DNA from: Cryphonectria parasitica EP155
Lineage: Eukaryota > Ascomycota > Sordariomycetes > Diaporthales > Cryphonectriaceae
Length of the DNA stretch: 64,000 bases
Assembly (NCBI RefSeq): GCF_011745365.1
Contig: NW_024468910.1
Coordinates: 5,071,172-5,135,171, forward strand
Direction: 5' to 3'
A program made the position numbers and the translations under genes. Under the pieces are notes generated by a model, which saw only the letters and a list, made by a program, of their open reading frames with translations, had not been told where the DNA came from and did not search any database. This document shows, piece after piece, positions 1 to 11,098 of this stretch (positions are counted from its first letter, which is position 1; each line of letters starts with the position of its first letter).

Positions 1-850
1 GATGCGGCGTTACTGGGTCACGAAAAGTTCTCCTTACATAAAAAGAGAAGAAAACTGCGCGAACACGACGGGATATGAAGACAAAGCCAGAGGAGCTTTT
101 GGGATGGTTATGAATGGGTTCATGGAATAATTACGACTTGTACAATTCTCGTTGTCTCGGGCTACCACAGCTGGTGTGGATTGTAAGATAGAAGATGGTA
201 TGAACAGCCATAGGCTCATGATAGCAGCAGTGCATATTCTCCCACAAACGGATTAATCTACACGTTACCTTTTGCCTTGTCAGGCGCACAAGCATGTGCC
301 GACTGCGATTGGTGAGAAGAAGAAGGGGTCCAAGGCACGGCTTGCATGCAGGTATTTTAGCGAGCAAACGGCGAAAGTATTGAATAACCCCTTATCAGAC
401 TCTTTTTTGATGATGCTAGACATTTTCTCTCCTTTTTACCCCTCTTCTCCTTTTCTCCTTGTTTTCATATCAGTGGGCACGGATTTGTCCCCTCTTTGAC
501 ATCTGAACGCTGCAATAGTGGCAACCAGCAGTACACGTCCACCGCCTAACAGTGAGTGAAGTCATTGTGCTGGCAAGGATGCCTAGGCGGTCCGGCTCCG
601 GCGGGGGCCCAATGGAATTTGACGGCTGGCTGGTCCCAATTGATTTATTGATCCATAGAAATCCACCTAACCGTAGCAGATGCACCACCGCCTGGAAGGC
701 CCCGGCGCGTTTAAATTTCAAGCTCCGACGTCACAAGGAGCCTCTTCCCTATTTCTAACCCACCCCCATTTTCCCCCTTCAGGGCACTTTCTTCTGATTG
801 TCGACAACAAATCAGCCTGCCAGCCTGCACCGCCTAGAACGTCGCCCAAG
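1..850. other. Intergenic region upstream of the SRm160-like gene
   Basis: No supportable gene. The short reading frames lack codon structure or recognisable domains. The last ~100 bases before the start codon at 851 are pyrimidine-rich, as in many fungal core promoters and leaders. The 5' part may hold the end of a neighbour outside the window, but nothing shows this. Confidence 0.5.
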
Positions 851-2653
851 ATGGCGACCGGTGTGGATGCCAAGCTCCTCAAGAGCACCAGATTCCCTCC
901 CGAGTTCAGCCAGAAGGTCGACATGACCAAGGTCAACCTGCAGGTCATGAAGAAGTGGGTGTTGCTTGTTCTCCTCCACCCCACCCTCTCGACGCGTTTT
1001 TTCTTGTTTGCCTCTTCTCCCCCCATTCTTTCCCCAGCTGACGCGCAACTCGTGTCTCTAGATGGATTGCAGGTAAGATCTCGGAGATCTTGGGCAGTGA
1101 GGATGATGTCGTCATCGAGCTGTGCTTCAATCTGATCGAGGGATCTCGCTTCGTGAGTCAATCTGTCTTGTTCCCCCTTCACCGGCCATATTGAGACTGG
1201 CCTTTCGGCTTGTGGCACCTGGCTAACGTTCTGTGTGTGTGTGTGTGTGCGCGCGCCATCCCCCACAGCCCGACATCAAGTCACTCCAGATCCAGCTGAC
1301 TGGATTCCTCGACAAAGACACGGCCCCCTTCTGCAAGGAGCTGTGGAACCTCTGCCTGAGCGCCCAGACGAGCCCGCAGGGCGTCCCCAAGGAGCTGCTA
1401 GAGGCCAAGAAGATGGAGCTCATACAGGAGAAGATTGAGGCCGACAAGGCAGCCGAAGAGGCGCGCAAAAGACGAGAGGAGGCCGAGCAGCGCCGGGCCC
1501 GAGGGGGGCGCCTAGACAGCTACCGCGGCGGCCGTGGCGACCGGGGCGATACATATGGCGGTCGTGGCCATGGCTTTGATCGAGGAGGTCGCAGCACGTC
1601 CCGCTCACCACCGCCCAGCCGACGTGGCCGCGACTCCTACCGAGGTGCCACCCGAGGGCGAGACTTATACATGCCTGGTGGTGACAGGCACGCTCCTCGA
1701 CGCGATGACAATAGACGACGAAGATCGCCAAGCCGGTCGTCTTCGGTGGGGTCACCCCGGTCCCGCTCACGGTCCCGCTCACGTTCTCGCTCGCGTTCGT
1801 CAAGCCCTGGAGGTGGAGGTGGTGGTCGTCGACGCCGATCTCGCCACGGCACCCGCAAGAGATCTCGGTCTCCTTTCCCTCGAGAGAACAATTACCGCCC
1901 CGCCCGCCGGCGGTCGCCGTCCACCGATCGAGACTCTCCTGCTCCTAAGCGCCGCCGTTACTCTTCGTCACGGAGCCGGTCAGTCGACAGGCGGCGGCGT
2001 GCCCGATCACGATCGTTATCACGCTCCGTGTCACGTTCGCGGAGCCCCCCGCCACGGAGGAGACGTTCCAGCAGGAGCCGCAGCCGAGATGCAGGTCGAA
2101 GTCGGGGCAGACGTGGACTAAGTCGTAGCAGATCACCATCCGAACCACCGCGTGACTCCCGGCGCCTGTCACGTTACCGAAGCAGAAGCTCAAGCCGTGG
2201 GGGCGGAGGAGGAAGACGAGGCAACAAGCACTCGCAAAGACATAATACATCCTCCATCTCATCTCAAGACCGTTCACGAGGCAATACGGCTGATGTTTCC
2301 GATTCCGAAGGCAGAAGAACCACCAGACCCAGATCTAAGTCGCCCGCCGGACGTACCGAGCCTGGGCCGACCGCAAATGATGCCTCATCGAAGGTACGCT
2401 AGTCTCCTTGACTGGGACACACTTTTAAGAGCTGGGAAGGGGAAAAAGAAAAAGAAAAGAAGTCATTTTATTCTTCTAAGCTGTCATGCGAAGAGACCAA
2501 CCTACTAACTAGGCCTTGTTTTTGTGTACACCCCAGCCCTTATATGGGACTTCTGTGCAGCAGAAGGCGAATGAGCTGCGAGAGAAAGAGCTCCGGGAGA
2601 GGCTCATCAAGATGAGGAGGTCGTCCAGGTCCGGCCCAGGCAATCATGTCTGA
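851..2653 (+). CDS. PWI-domain, RS-rich splicing factor (SRm160/SRRM1-like)
   Basis: Exons 851-954, 1062-1152, 1269-2393 and 2537-2653 give 478 residues. Residues about 15-120 form a PWI domain: the MKKWI segment, EILGSEDDVVIE, and LTGFLDKDTAPFCKELW. A charged helix rich in Glu, Lys and Arg follows, then roughly 270 residues dense in RS/SR dipeptides (RSRSRSRSRS, SRSRSRSP). PWI domains bind nucleic acid, and SRm160-type proteins act in the nucleus as splicing coactivators linked to exon-junction and 3'-end processing; that role is inferred from the family. The PWI domain is split by two introns, and the join MKK|WIAGK restores the signature Trp-Ile. The C-terminus ends in a charged helix (KANELREKELRERLIKMRRSS). 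The stop at 2651-2653 assumes exon 4 is not spliced again. A weak alternative intron (2629-2694) would extend the protein to about 2810. The family call is firm; the exact C-terminus is not. Confidence 0.87.
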
Positions 2654-3812
2654 GGGCTGATGTCTTGTTGCTGATTGACCGACTATCTGTGCAGGCCATC
2701 TCTTGCTTTGGTCTCTCGCTCCTCGAGAACCAGTCCTGGATACGAGTATGTTCTCTACAGTTCTCGCCAGGTCACTTGGTGTGCCTGTATAATTCATGAG
2801 GTTTTTACATTATAACGCAATGCAGCAAGCAGCCTTTGACCTTATCTTCTGGGTATGATAGAATGAAAGAAAATCCAAAATAAATAAGCATACTTGCTAT
2901 ACTCTAAGTTTCCAGCCTAAATTTTCGATTTCCTTTCTCGTCTTGTAAAGGATGGCTAATGTCATGAAGAAATGCAGGATGCCTTCAACCCTACAGATAG
3001 AGTGAGATCTTTCATCACACTGAATTGGCCTTTGCCTCATTTACATTGTCCAATTGTGGACAACTTACGTAAAAATGTTGATGTTGTATGGTTGAGACTA
3101 TTTTCTCCAGTAGTTTGCAACTCATAGTTCTGTCCAGATCCTCTTCTAGCAATCATCACAACTTTTATAATTTTATCCCAAAAGAGAGACTCCTATGTGA
3201 GTGCACGTATTTGGATACCACCATAATGCAGTTAATGCAGATTATACAATGCTCTTCGTGCACGTGCCACCCCAATAACATTTACCCCCCTGTCAGTAAC
3301 CATACCCCACTACCACTAGCGAAGGGCCCCTCCAGTCCCAGATGCCGGCCTAGAAGATCATCACCTACAGTCTCGGCCCAGACTGGCTGGTCACGCCAAC
3401 ACTAACACCAACACCAACACCAAACTGTTGCACCCTGATCCTTCTTCTTTCTCTGCCTCCTCCACCAACGCGCCACAACCCTCCGCCGCGATCTTCTCTC
3501 TGCGTCACAATCGACCTTCTATCCACGACAAGCCGGCTCTTCCAGGGCCTTCCAGGGGAGCGCAAGGTCGCCGTCACGTTCAGCGTTCCTCCTAGCGAGC
3601 TTGCAGAATCCATCACAAACGGCACTTTGTCTTTGTCGCAACGTCGTAGTTGTACTCTTCTTCGTAACCCGTTCCCAAGACCACCCGCACTATCGGCTCA
3701 AAGCTGCTGGGAAGAAGAACACTGCAGGCTTGGAAAGCGTCGCCCTGTTGGTCGCTTCCGACTCATCCCCGTATAGCAATACCGAATTACGCCCAAGAAC
3801 ACTGGCGCCGAG
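2654..3812. other. Intergenic region between the SRm160-like gene and EAF6
   Basis: No gene seen. The first part is AT-richer and probably holds the 3' UTR of the upstream gene. A short ACACCA repeat lies at about 3396-3425. The 3' half is pyrimidine-rich and probably holds the promoter and leader of EAF6. Confidence 0.5.
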
Positions 3813-4521
3813 ATGAGTGAGAACGCGGGTTCCAATAACAAGCAGCCTGCTACTGGTGGCGGCGCAAATGGGGACGGGGGTGTGCCGTTTTACGAATCGC
3901 AGCGCAAGCACCTCAAGGAGCTGCTAGAGAAGCGACGCAAGCTTGCTGAGAAGCTAGTGAGTAGTTGCTCTTGTTGTTTGTTGCTATTGGGTACTGCTCA
4001 GTTTTTACTGTCCTAGCTACCTACCAGCTTGGCTCTCTACCATCTCAGCTGTCCACTAACCCAACGTGCCCCATTAGCAACGCGACGAGGAGGCCATCGA
4101 GCAGAAGGAGAGCGAGTATCTCGAGACCACCCCCTTTGGCAACATCCTGACCGGCTTCGACAACTATACCAAAGGCACCACGCAGGCCGCGGCCGCCCAG
4201 CGGCGCAAGACGGGCACGGTCGACCAGCACCGCGTCTTCTCGCGCTCCAGCATCTCATACAATCCCAACGCCGCCGCGCCCGACTCCTCGGCCACCACGC
4301 CCGGCTCCAGCCACGCTCCGACTCCGGTTAGCAGCACGTTTAGCGGCAGCGGCACCAATCACGCCACCCCTACGAGCGCCAGTGCTGGAGCTGGCCGTGC
4401 CCTCCCTGTCGGTCGCGATCGTAAGAAGAAGAACGTCGTCAGCGTGGACACTGGTGACAGCGAGAGTGACGCGAAGGATGTCAAGAAGGTGCGCACCAAC
4501 TTTGGTGCTTCGCGGAAGTAA
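3813..4521 (+). CDS. EAF6: Chromatin modification protein EAF6 (NuA4 HAT subunit)
   Basis: Two exons (3813-3956, 4078-4521) encode 195 residues. The conserved EAF6 core spans about residues 28-75: YESQRKHLKELLEKRRKLAEKL joined across the intron to QRDEEAIEQKESEYLE, then TTPFGNILTGFDNYTKG. EAF6 is a small nuclear scaffold subunit of the NuA4 (and, in animals, MOZ/HBO1) histone acetyltransferase complexes. Its N-terminal helix packs against other subunits. The Ser/Thr/Ala-rich tail ends in a basic patch (RDRKKKN) and an acidic Ser stretch before NFGASRK. Exon 2 has no internal ATG in frame, so single-exon searches miss it. The intron is 121 bp, with CACTAAC near the acceptor. The start was chosen for its leader context and for keeping the whole helix. 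A donor-like GTAAGC overlaps the stop codon, so a longer C-terminus is possible but not needed. Confidence 0.92.
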
Positions 4522-6237
4522 GCGTAGAGTCTTGTCACGCGACTAGGCCAGACCGCTGTCACTACTTCTCCCCTTCTCTTTTCTTCTGCTTTATTGTGTG
4601 TTATTTCCTCAACGGGACATTTTGAACTATTTTCAGCACGGCGTTGGGGGGCCGGATGCAAAGGTTATAACAGGGAAAATCTTATTGTGTGTTGCCTCAA
4701 GGGCATAGGAAGCTGTCTCTTGATGCTGGGTGGGAACTTTGGGAAACCGGGAGGAATTTTGATCATAATTTTTTTTTTTTTTTTTGGGTGGTCTGATGAG
4801 AGTCCGTCCATACACGATCTTTGTCTTTTGTCGATCCCAACATCGAGAGAAGCACCATCCTGTATTGTTGTATAGAGAGTGGGGGATGGGAGATTCTTTC
4901 CCACCTACTCAGTTACGTCTAGTATCTGCAGCAAGGGCTGGAAAATCACCTTCTCTTTTTTTTTGTGTTGTCATATTACCCCACCATTCACATCGTGAAC
5001 TGGCAGTACGATGCATGGTACATCGATCGATCACTTGTACAGGGGACCAAGGGGAGGAGACGTATGTTAAGATCGACAGTGCGTGATTGTACAATGTGCA
5101 AGGCTGCCCTGGCGGTGAGCAGAAAGAAGAGATGGAGACCTCATGCTAAAGGTAAGACTTATCTCGGTCCGTAGAAACAAGGTTGCCTCGTGGGACTGGC
5201 GCTAACAGAGGAGAGAATCCCCTCATTCTCTTAGGGGGGTGGGTGTGACAGACGATAGGTAAAGAGGAAGAGAATGTGAAAGTAGACAAAGGTGAGGCGA
5301 GACAGACGAGAGGCCAAGGAGGACGAGCAGGAGAGAAAAAGGCCATCAGGGTACTTACGATAGTAGCCGGGCGTTGCAGGGGTGCGTATCATAATTGGGT
5401 GCTGTGCGCGTCAATCAAATGTCATAAATGGGTGCTCATACTGCACATACTGACGTACTATGTACTGAAATGCTATACGTACTTGCGCACTAATCTTGGT
5501 TTAGTGAGTGAGGAGAGGGGCAACTGAGGAGGGGTAGCAAAGAACGCGGCGGGGTCCCTTGGCTTCTGTTCCTCCCCCTCACCTGCTCAAGCGGGCGGCC
5601 CGTTGCGGGGTTCCAACAGCACAGAGGGAAAAGTGCAAGACACGCAGGCTGTGACAGCACGCAATTAAAGCTGCATGCTCGAATCGAGAAGGAGGAGGGA
5701 AAAGTCAAAGTTCTTGTGTCGGGCGACCATAGGCACCAATATTTTTTCATTTTCTTTTTTTTCCCCCCCTTCCTTGGGCCCTCTTCTTGTATTTTACTTG
5801 CTGAGGGTATTAGGAAAGAAAGAGGAGAGAACAAAAGAAACGAAGGGGAAAATACCACTTTGGATTTTTCTATTTTATCCGGCAACGAGGGTGCCTTTGT
5901 ACAACGTGGCTGGTTGACGAGAGACAAAACGACAGACGAATTTGGGATATTTTATCATTGCTCTCTTTTTTTCTCCTCCCCGTTTCCCCCTCTTCCCTGC
6001 TAGGACTTATCTTCTTGGACTTTTTCTCATGCCTTTCTCCTCTTTTCTCTTCTTGTCTGTCTAAACTCAACTCCCCTACCACTTCACTTGACCTTACTCT
6101 CTTCTGGTTCATACACAGGCTAGGCTATACTGTACCGTGTCTGTTGTGGTGGCTTATTCAAACATCTCTTCACCCTCACACACACATTCTTCCTGTCTCA
6201 ATCCCAGGGGTCTTCTCGAGAGAACGCCCGATACTTC
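4522..6237. other. Intergenic region between EAF6 and the DPP V-like gene
   Basis: About 1.7 kb without a supportable gene. It contains a T15 run near 4770, purine- and pyrimidine-rich patches at 5560-6060, and a CT-rich leader directly before the start at 6238. Confidence 0.5.
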
Positions 6238-8843
6238 ATGATGACCATCCGTGCTGCCAAATTCACCCCCGAGGTGCTCCTCTCGGCGCCCAGGAGATCA
6301 GCAGGCATCCCAAACAACACAGGGAAGCTGGTCCTATATACGGTACGTGTGAGAGAGTTTCCATGGTCACTGCTCCCCTTTCCCTCACCCCCTCTAACTC
6401 TGGGTGTGTCTTCACCTCTTATGATTACAGCCCATTGGGAAGGCCTGCTGCTCTCTCCCCAAGCACGTTTGGTCTGTGGCATTTCAATGCTAATCAGTGT
6501 TCTGTCTCTTCTTTCCCAGACCTCAACATACTCGTTCAAAGAGCACAAAAAGACAGGCCAAATCCACGTCCTCGATGTGAACTCTGGCCAGTCCACCACT
6601 TTGTACAGTGAGAACACTTATAGTGAGCCGACATGGCTGAGCGAGAAGGAGTTTCTCTTCCTCAAGAGTGGAGACAAGGGCGCCTCGACTCTCTTGCTGG
6701 CAGATGTGGACAGCCCCGGTGCAACGTGAGTGTCATCCTTTTCTTCTCGTCTTCCCTCATCCAGACACCAAGAGCTGTTGCTGATTGTCAATACATGTTC
6801 GCTCTCTCTCTCTCTTCTCAAACAGACCAAAAGAGATTAGCAAATTCCCAGGGGCTATCGCAAACCTCAAGGTCAAGAGCCTCAGCGACGACACAGCCGC
6901 CCTGGCCTGCTCAGCCCTGGTGACGCCCTCGGGTGAGATATACAACCCAGAGACCGAGAAGAAGCCCCTGAGCTCTGCCATGGTCTACACCAGCCTCTTT
7001 GCCCGCCACTGGGACTCGTGGGTCACCGAGAACCGCAATGCCGTCTTCTATGGCTCCCTGCGCAAGACCAGCAGGACCTGGAGCCTCGAGAAACCCGGCC
7101 TGGTCAACGCCCTCCGCGACACAGGCCTACAATCCCCCATCCCACCCTTTGGTGGCACAGGTGACTTTGACATTGGCCCAGCCGGCCTTGTCTTCGTGGC
7201 GCCAGACCCAAAATTGAGCCCGGCCACGCACACCAAGAGCGACCTCTACTTTGTCCCTCTCGACTCTTTCACCCAGGCCCGCGCACCAGTGCCACAGCTC
7301 GTACGCACAGGAGATCTGAGGGGCTACACCGCCGCCCCGGCCTTCTCGCGCTCTGGGCGGTCCGTCGCCTTTACCCGCATGCGCAACGACCAGTACGAGA
7401 GCGACAAGCCGCGCCTCCTCCTGCTCCCAGACATCGGCGACCTGGCCAACGTGCAGGAGTTCTACGCCACGCCCGACGGCGAGGGCGGCTGGGATCGTCG
7501 TCCAGATACTATGCTGTGGGGCCCAGAGGACAAGGAGCTATTTGTCGTGGCCGAAGATCTGGGCCGGTCCAAAGTGTTCCGGCTCCCCGCGTCGCCTCTT
7601 GCCGCTGGGAATGCGCTGCCCAAGGTAGTCTCCGACATAGAAGGCTCCGTCTCGGACGTGAAGGCCCTAGGACCTGAAGGCAACCTCCTCGTCAGCGCGA
7701 GCAGCCTCATCGACAGCTCCTTCTACACCGTCCTCGACCCCTCCTCCGGCTCCCACCGCTTCGTCTCGTCCAACACCCGCCAGGGCAAGACCTTTGGCCT
7801 CTCCCGCGCCCAGGTCGACGAGCTCTGGTTCGACGGCGCTGGCGGTTACAAAGTACACGCCTGGGTGCTCCGCCCTTCGGACTTTGATCCATCGCGCAAA
7901 TACCCCATCGCCCTGCTCATCCACGGCGGGCCCCAGTCTGCCTGGGCCGACGCCTGGTCCACACGCTGGAACCCGGCCGTCTTTGCCGAGCAGGGCTACA
8001 TCGCCGTTATGCCCAACCCGACGGGGAGCACGGGGTACGGCATGAGCCTGCAGAACGGCATCCGTGGAGACTGGGGAGGCCGGCCTTACGAGGACCTCGT
8101 GAAATGCCACAAACATATTGCCGAGACCATGGCGGACGTGGCGGATCTCGACCGCTCTGTGGCCCTCGGCGCTAGCTACGGCGGATTCATGATCAATTGG
8201 ATGCAGGGCCACGAGCTCGGCCGCAAGTTCAAGGCGCTGGTGTGCCACGACGGCGTATTTAGCACGCTGAACCAGTACTCGAGCGAGGAGTTGTTCTTCC
8301 CGATTCATGACTTTGGCGGGCAGCTGTGGGAGAACCGCGCGGGGTATGAGAGGTGGGATCCGGCACGATTTACGGACCAGTGGGCCACGCCGCAGCTGGT
8401 GGGTGTCTTTTGTTTTCTCTTTCCCCTTCTTCTTTCTTTTCTTCCTTTTCCCCTCCTGTGTCCTTCCTTGCCCCTTATGTAAATGTGTATATGAGTAACA
8501 AAACACTAACAATGCTATCATAACAGGTCATCCACAACGAGCTAGACTACAGACTCCCCATCTCCGAAGGCCTAGCCGCCTTCAACGTGCTACAGTCCAG
8601 AGGCGTCCCGAGCAAGCTGCTCGTCTTCCCAGATGAGAACCATGTGAGCCTTGTTCTTCCTCGTTTACCGTCCCCTCCCCCCCCCCCCCCAAACTCTCTC
8701 TCCCACCTTGTTGCTTGATATCTAACTAATACAAAAACCAAAAGTGGGTACTGAAACCAGAAAACTCACTTGTCTGGCATAGGGAGGTGCTGGACTGGAT
8801 CAACAAGTACTCTGGGGTTGGGGGCTCAACAGCTGGCGGATGA
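6238..8843 (+). CDS. S9 serine peptidase, dipeptidyl-peptidase V type
   Basis: Five exons (6238-6342, 6520-6725, 6826-8398, 8527-8643, 8745-8843) give 699 residues, the usual size for fungal DPP V. The N-terminal two thirds (about 1-440) fits the beta-propeller of the prolyl-oligopeptidase family. The C-terminal alpha/beta-hydrolase has the oxyanion region [13 protein letters not shown], the nucleophile elbow GASYGGFM (Ser554), Asp635 in NELDYRLP and His667 in DENHW, which falls at an exon end. DPP V enzymes release X-Ala, His-Ser or Ser-Tyr dipeptides. Unlike the secreted DPP V antigen of aspergilli and dermatophytes, the N-terminus ([20 protein letters not shown]) has no hydrophobic signal peptide, so a cytosolic enzyme is inferred. 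Intron 4 contains a run of C residues. An acylaminoacyl-peptidase activity is the main alternative within the same fold. Confidence 0.93.
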
Positions 8844-9216
8844 GCCGGGACTGCAGTTTTTCGTAGACAAACAATCAAACGCGCAGGGGAGCTGAAACAT
8901 GGTCCTGTCAATAAAAGCATGATGACAATGTTACGAGGACGTCAACGCTCTGTTCAAACTATTCGGTAATTTTTTTTGCTACTATCAGGAGTGAGAATGA
9001 GAATTTAGCAAACCCTGCCATGTTGTTGACTGCATTCAAAACCAGTCCCGCCAGATCTTGAAAATGCCACCTCAAGGGAAAGACCAAAAGAAGAAAAGCA
9101 GATAGCAATCGCAAGTTTTCTTATCGCACATACAAGTCCTGGTGCTTGTCCAGGAATAATTTCGGGGGAAGTCTACCCATCTGGCTCATTGTGCCCGCAC
9201 CCGAAAAATAGTACCA
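8844..9216. other. Convergent intergenic spacer
   Basis: A 373-bp spacer between the ends of two convergent genes. It is AT-richer than its flanks, has a short T run at 8970 and shows no open frame of interest. It presumably holds both 3' UTRs. Confidence 0.6.
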
Positions 9217-10404
9217 TCATTCGAGAAATGGAACCAGCTGTATGTGTTTCATCACCTCGCGGACAGCTTCCCACGTCACTGTAGGAGTCAACGCGATTCT
9301 CCGGTTGTGTTCTCGAAACGGCATCGAGGCCCGGCGGATCATTGTAGGTGGCAAGTTCTCCAGCAACTGTTCCTGCAGCCACATGGAGAACTCGTGGTCG
9401 TTGAACCCGTTGATGAAAGCCCAGATAAAGCGACGGTGGTTCTTTGGCGGGGCGGCTTCGAATGCGTGTATGGTGGCGGCACAGTGCTTCTGGATCGCCT
9501 CAAGTCTGAGTCTCTTGCTGCCGCTGTGCTCTGCATCCTGGGCCCCAGGCTGCTCCCTAGTGGCAGTTCTGTTGCCTGATATCTCTCGTACAGGCTCGGC
9601 GTGCTTTCGGCTGACAAGAAGCTGCTGCTTCTGCTGCTGTCGAGGCGAGACTATCTGCTTTGGAGGGATCCCGAACTCGTAGCGAGACGGGAATTCGAGC
9701 TGTTCGAAATTTTGAGACACAGATGGCTCGTCGTCATACTCAGCATGATGGGCGATTTCTGGAGGACTTGCAACCTCGGTCCAATCCATGTCGTGACCCC
9801 ATTCCTCAATCTGTCGTCTTTTAGGCTCTTGTGCTGGACGGCCTTCGAATTGCACCATATGGTTAGCATAGGTGTAATATCGCTGCCCGTGCACGGAGGA
9901 GGTATCGTCCTCACCCTGGCTAGCAAGCTTCGCCACATGATCAATGGCATCCTCGGCCTCGTCCAGGCGGACCAGCACCTGCGTCAACTGGCCTTGCAGT
10001 GTCATGAAGCCCTTCTTATCCTGCTGTGCTAGCATAAAGCGTTTGCGCAAGCTCTCCACTGAGTCTCTCAGACCCTCGTTGGTTGCTTGCAGGCCGGCAT
10101 TGACGTCTGCAGTTGCCTCGACAGTACGCAGAAGCTCCTCGACCTTTGTCTTCAGCTCGTCATTCACGCCCATGGACTCTTTGAGACGGGTCTCCAGCAA
10201 CTCATGGGCGCTCTGGATCATCTCGTTGGCTCTCGTAAGCTCTGTGTTTGCCTCCTGCACCTGGGTCAGACGGCTGTCGAACCCTGTGACGGTCTCACGC
10301 AGGCTCTTCATCTCTGCGTGTAGGGCTTGTGTATCAGCCTTGGCGAGGAACTGGTTGACGGTCTCGAGGTACAGTTTCTCATCCTCAGTGTAAGGGCCAG
10401 GCAT
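9217..10404 (-). CDS. Coiled-coil protein of unknown function
   Basis: A single uninterrupted frame of 395 residues starting MPGPYTEDEKLYLET. Residues about 10-165 form a long amphipathic helix with heptad-like spacing (LTQVQEANTELTRANEMIQ, LQATNEGLRDSVESLRKRF), so a dimeric coiled coil is likely. Residues about 170-300 are polar and probably disordered, with a Gln-rich basic patch (SPRQQQKQQLLVSRKH). The last ~85 residues look globular: HRRFIWAFINGFNDHEFSMWLQEQL and, near the end, TWEAVREVMKHIQLVPFLE. I do not recognise a named family. There is no signal peptide, membrane segment or catalytic motif, so a scaffold or nuclear role is only a guess. The gene is intronless and has normal codon variety, and it is clearly better than the overlapping frames. 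Its 5' side faces a 220-nt polypyrimidine tract about 475 bp away. Confidence 0.72.
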   Translation of the reverse strand: MPGPYTEDEKLYLETVNQFLAKADTQALHAEMKSLRETVTGFDSRLTQVQEANTELTRANEMIQSAHELLETRLKESMGVNDELKTKVEELLRTVEATADVNAGLQATNEGLRDSVESLRKRFMLAQQDKKGFMTLQGQLTQVLVRLDEAEDAIDHVAKLASQGEDDTSSVHGQRYYTYANHMVQFEGRPAQEPKRRQIEEWGHDMDWTEVASPPEIAHHAEYDDEPSVSQNFEQLEFPSRYEFGIPPKQIVSPRQQQKQQLLVSRKHAEPVREISGNRTATREQPGAQDAEHSGSKRLRLEAIQKHCAATIHAFEAAPPKNHRRFIWAFINGFNDHEFSMWLQEQLLENLPPTMIRRASMPFREHNRRIALTPTVTWEAVREVMKHIQLVPFLE

Positions 10405-10878
10405 TGTGAGGGCAGGACGGAATGACGGTGAGGGCTAGTGATTGCACGGCGGGAGAGTTGCGGTTCAGTGTATATGCATTTGTTGGTGACGAACACAGTT
10501 CCGAAATATCGTACACTGACGGAGATGGAATAGGAAGAATGGAGAGATGAACGGTGGGATGCGAAGACAGCAGGGTCAAAACACAGGCACAGATGCATGG
10601 ATGCTACCTCAGGAAGCACTTGGGTAGCCAAGCATTGAGATGCTTTCCAGGCTTGGGAGGAAGGAGAAGCTCGTAAGGGAGAAGAAACGGAAGGAGTGCT
10701 GCTCAAAGAAAAATCATTTCCGAAGGAAAGAACCTACGTCTGCACCCCTTCACGCCTTTCTTTCCCTGTTGTCAACTTTGTAGGTCCCTTCGATCTAACG
10801 AGAACTCCTCGTCTTTTTTTGTCCAGCCCACAAGACTGCAACCAGTACTTTCTCTGTCCTCTTGGAACTCTCCTTCTG
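10405..10878. other. Upstream region of the coiled-coil gene
   Basis: 474 bp between the coiled-coil gene start and the polypyrimidine minisatellite. No gene seen. It should contain the minus-strand promoter and leader, but no clear TATA or CCAAT element was identified. Confidence 0.4.
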
Positions 10879-11098
10879 TCTTTTCTCTCCCTCTTTTCTC
10901 TCCCTCTTTTCTCTCCCTCTTTTCTCTCCCTCTTTTCTCTCCCTCTTTTCTCTCCCTCTTTTCTCTCCCTCTTTTCTCTCCCTCTTTTCTCTCCCTCTTT
11001 TCTCTCCCTCTTTTCTCTCCCTCTTTTCTCTCCCTCTTTTCTCTCCCTCTTTTCTCTCCCTCTTTTCTCTCCCTCTTTTCTCTCTCTTCCTCCCCTTT
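10879..11098. repeat. 13-bp minisatellite forming a 220-nt pure polypyrimidine tract
   Basis: Fifteen perfect head-to-tail copies of TTTTCTCTCCCTC occupy 10881-11075. The flanks stay pyrimidine-only from 10879 to 11098, so one strand has 220 bases without a purine. The regular Lys/Glu/Arg or Ser/Leu/Phe/Pro translations across it are by-products of the repeat and not genes. Confidence 0.97.

Noticed and set aside
7667..8521. 284-codon minus-strand frame
   Set aside because: Antisense shadow of the DPP V catalytic domain; no domain of its own.
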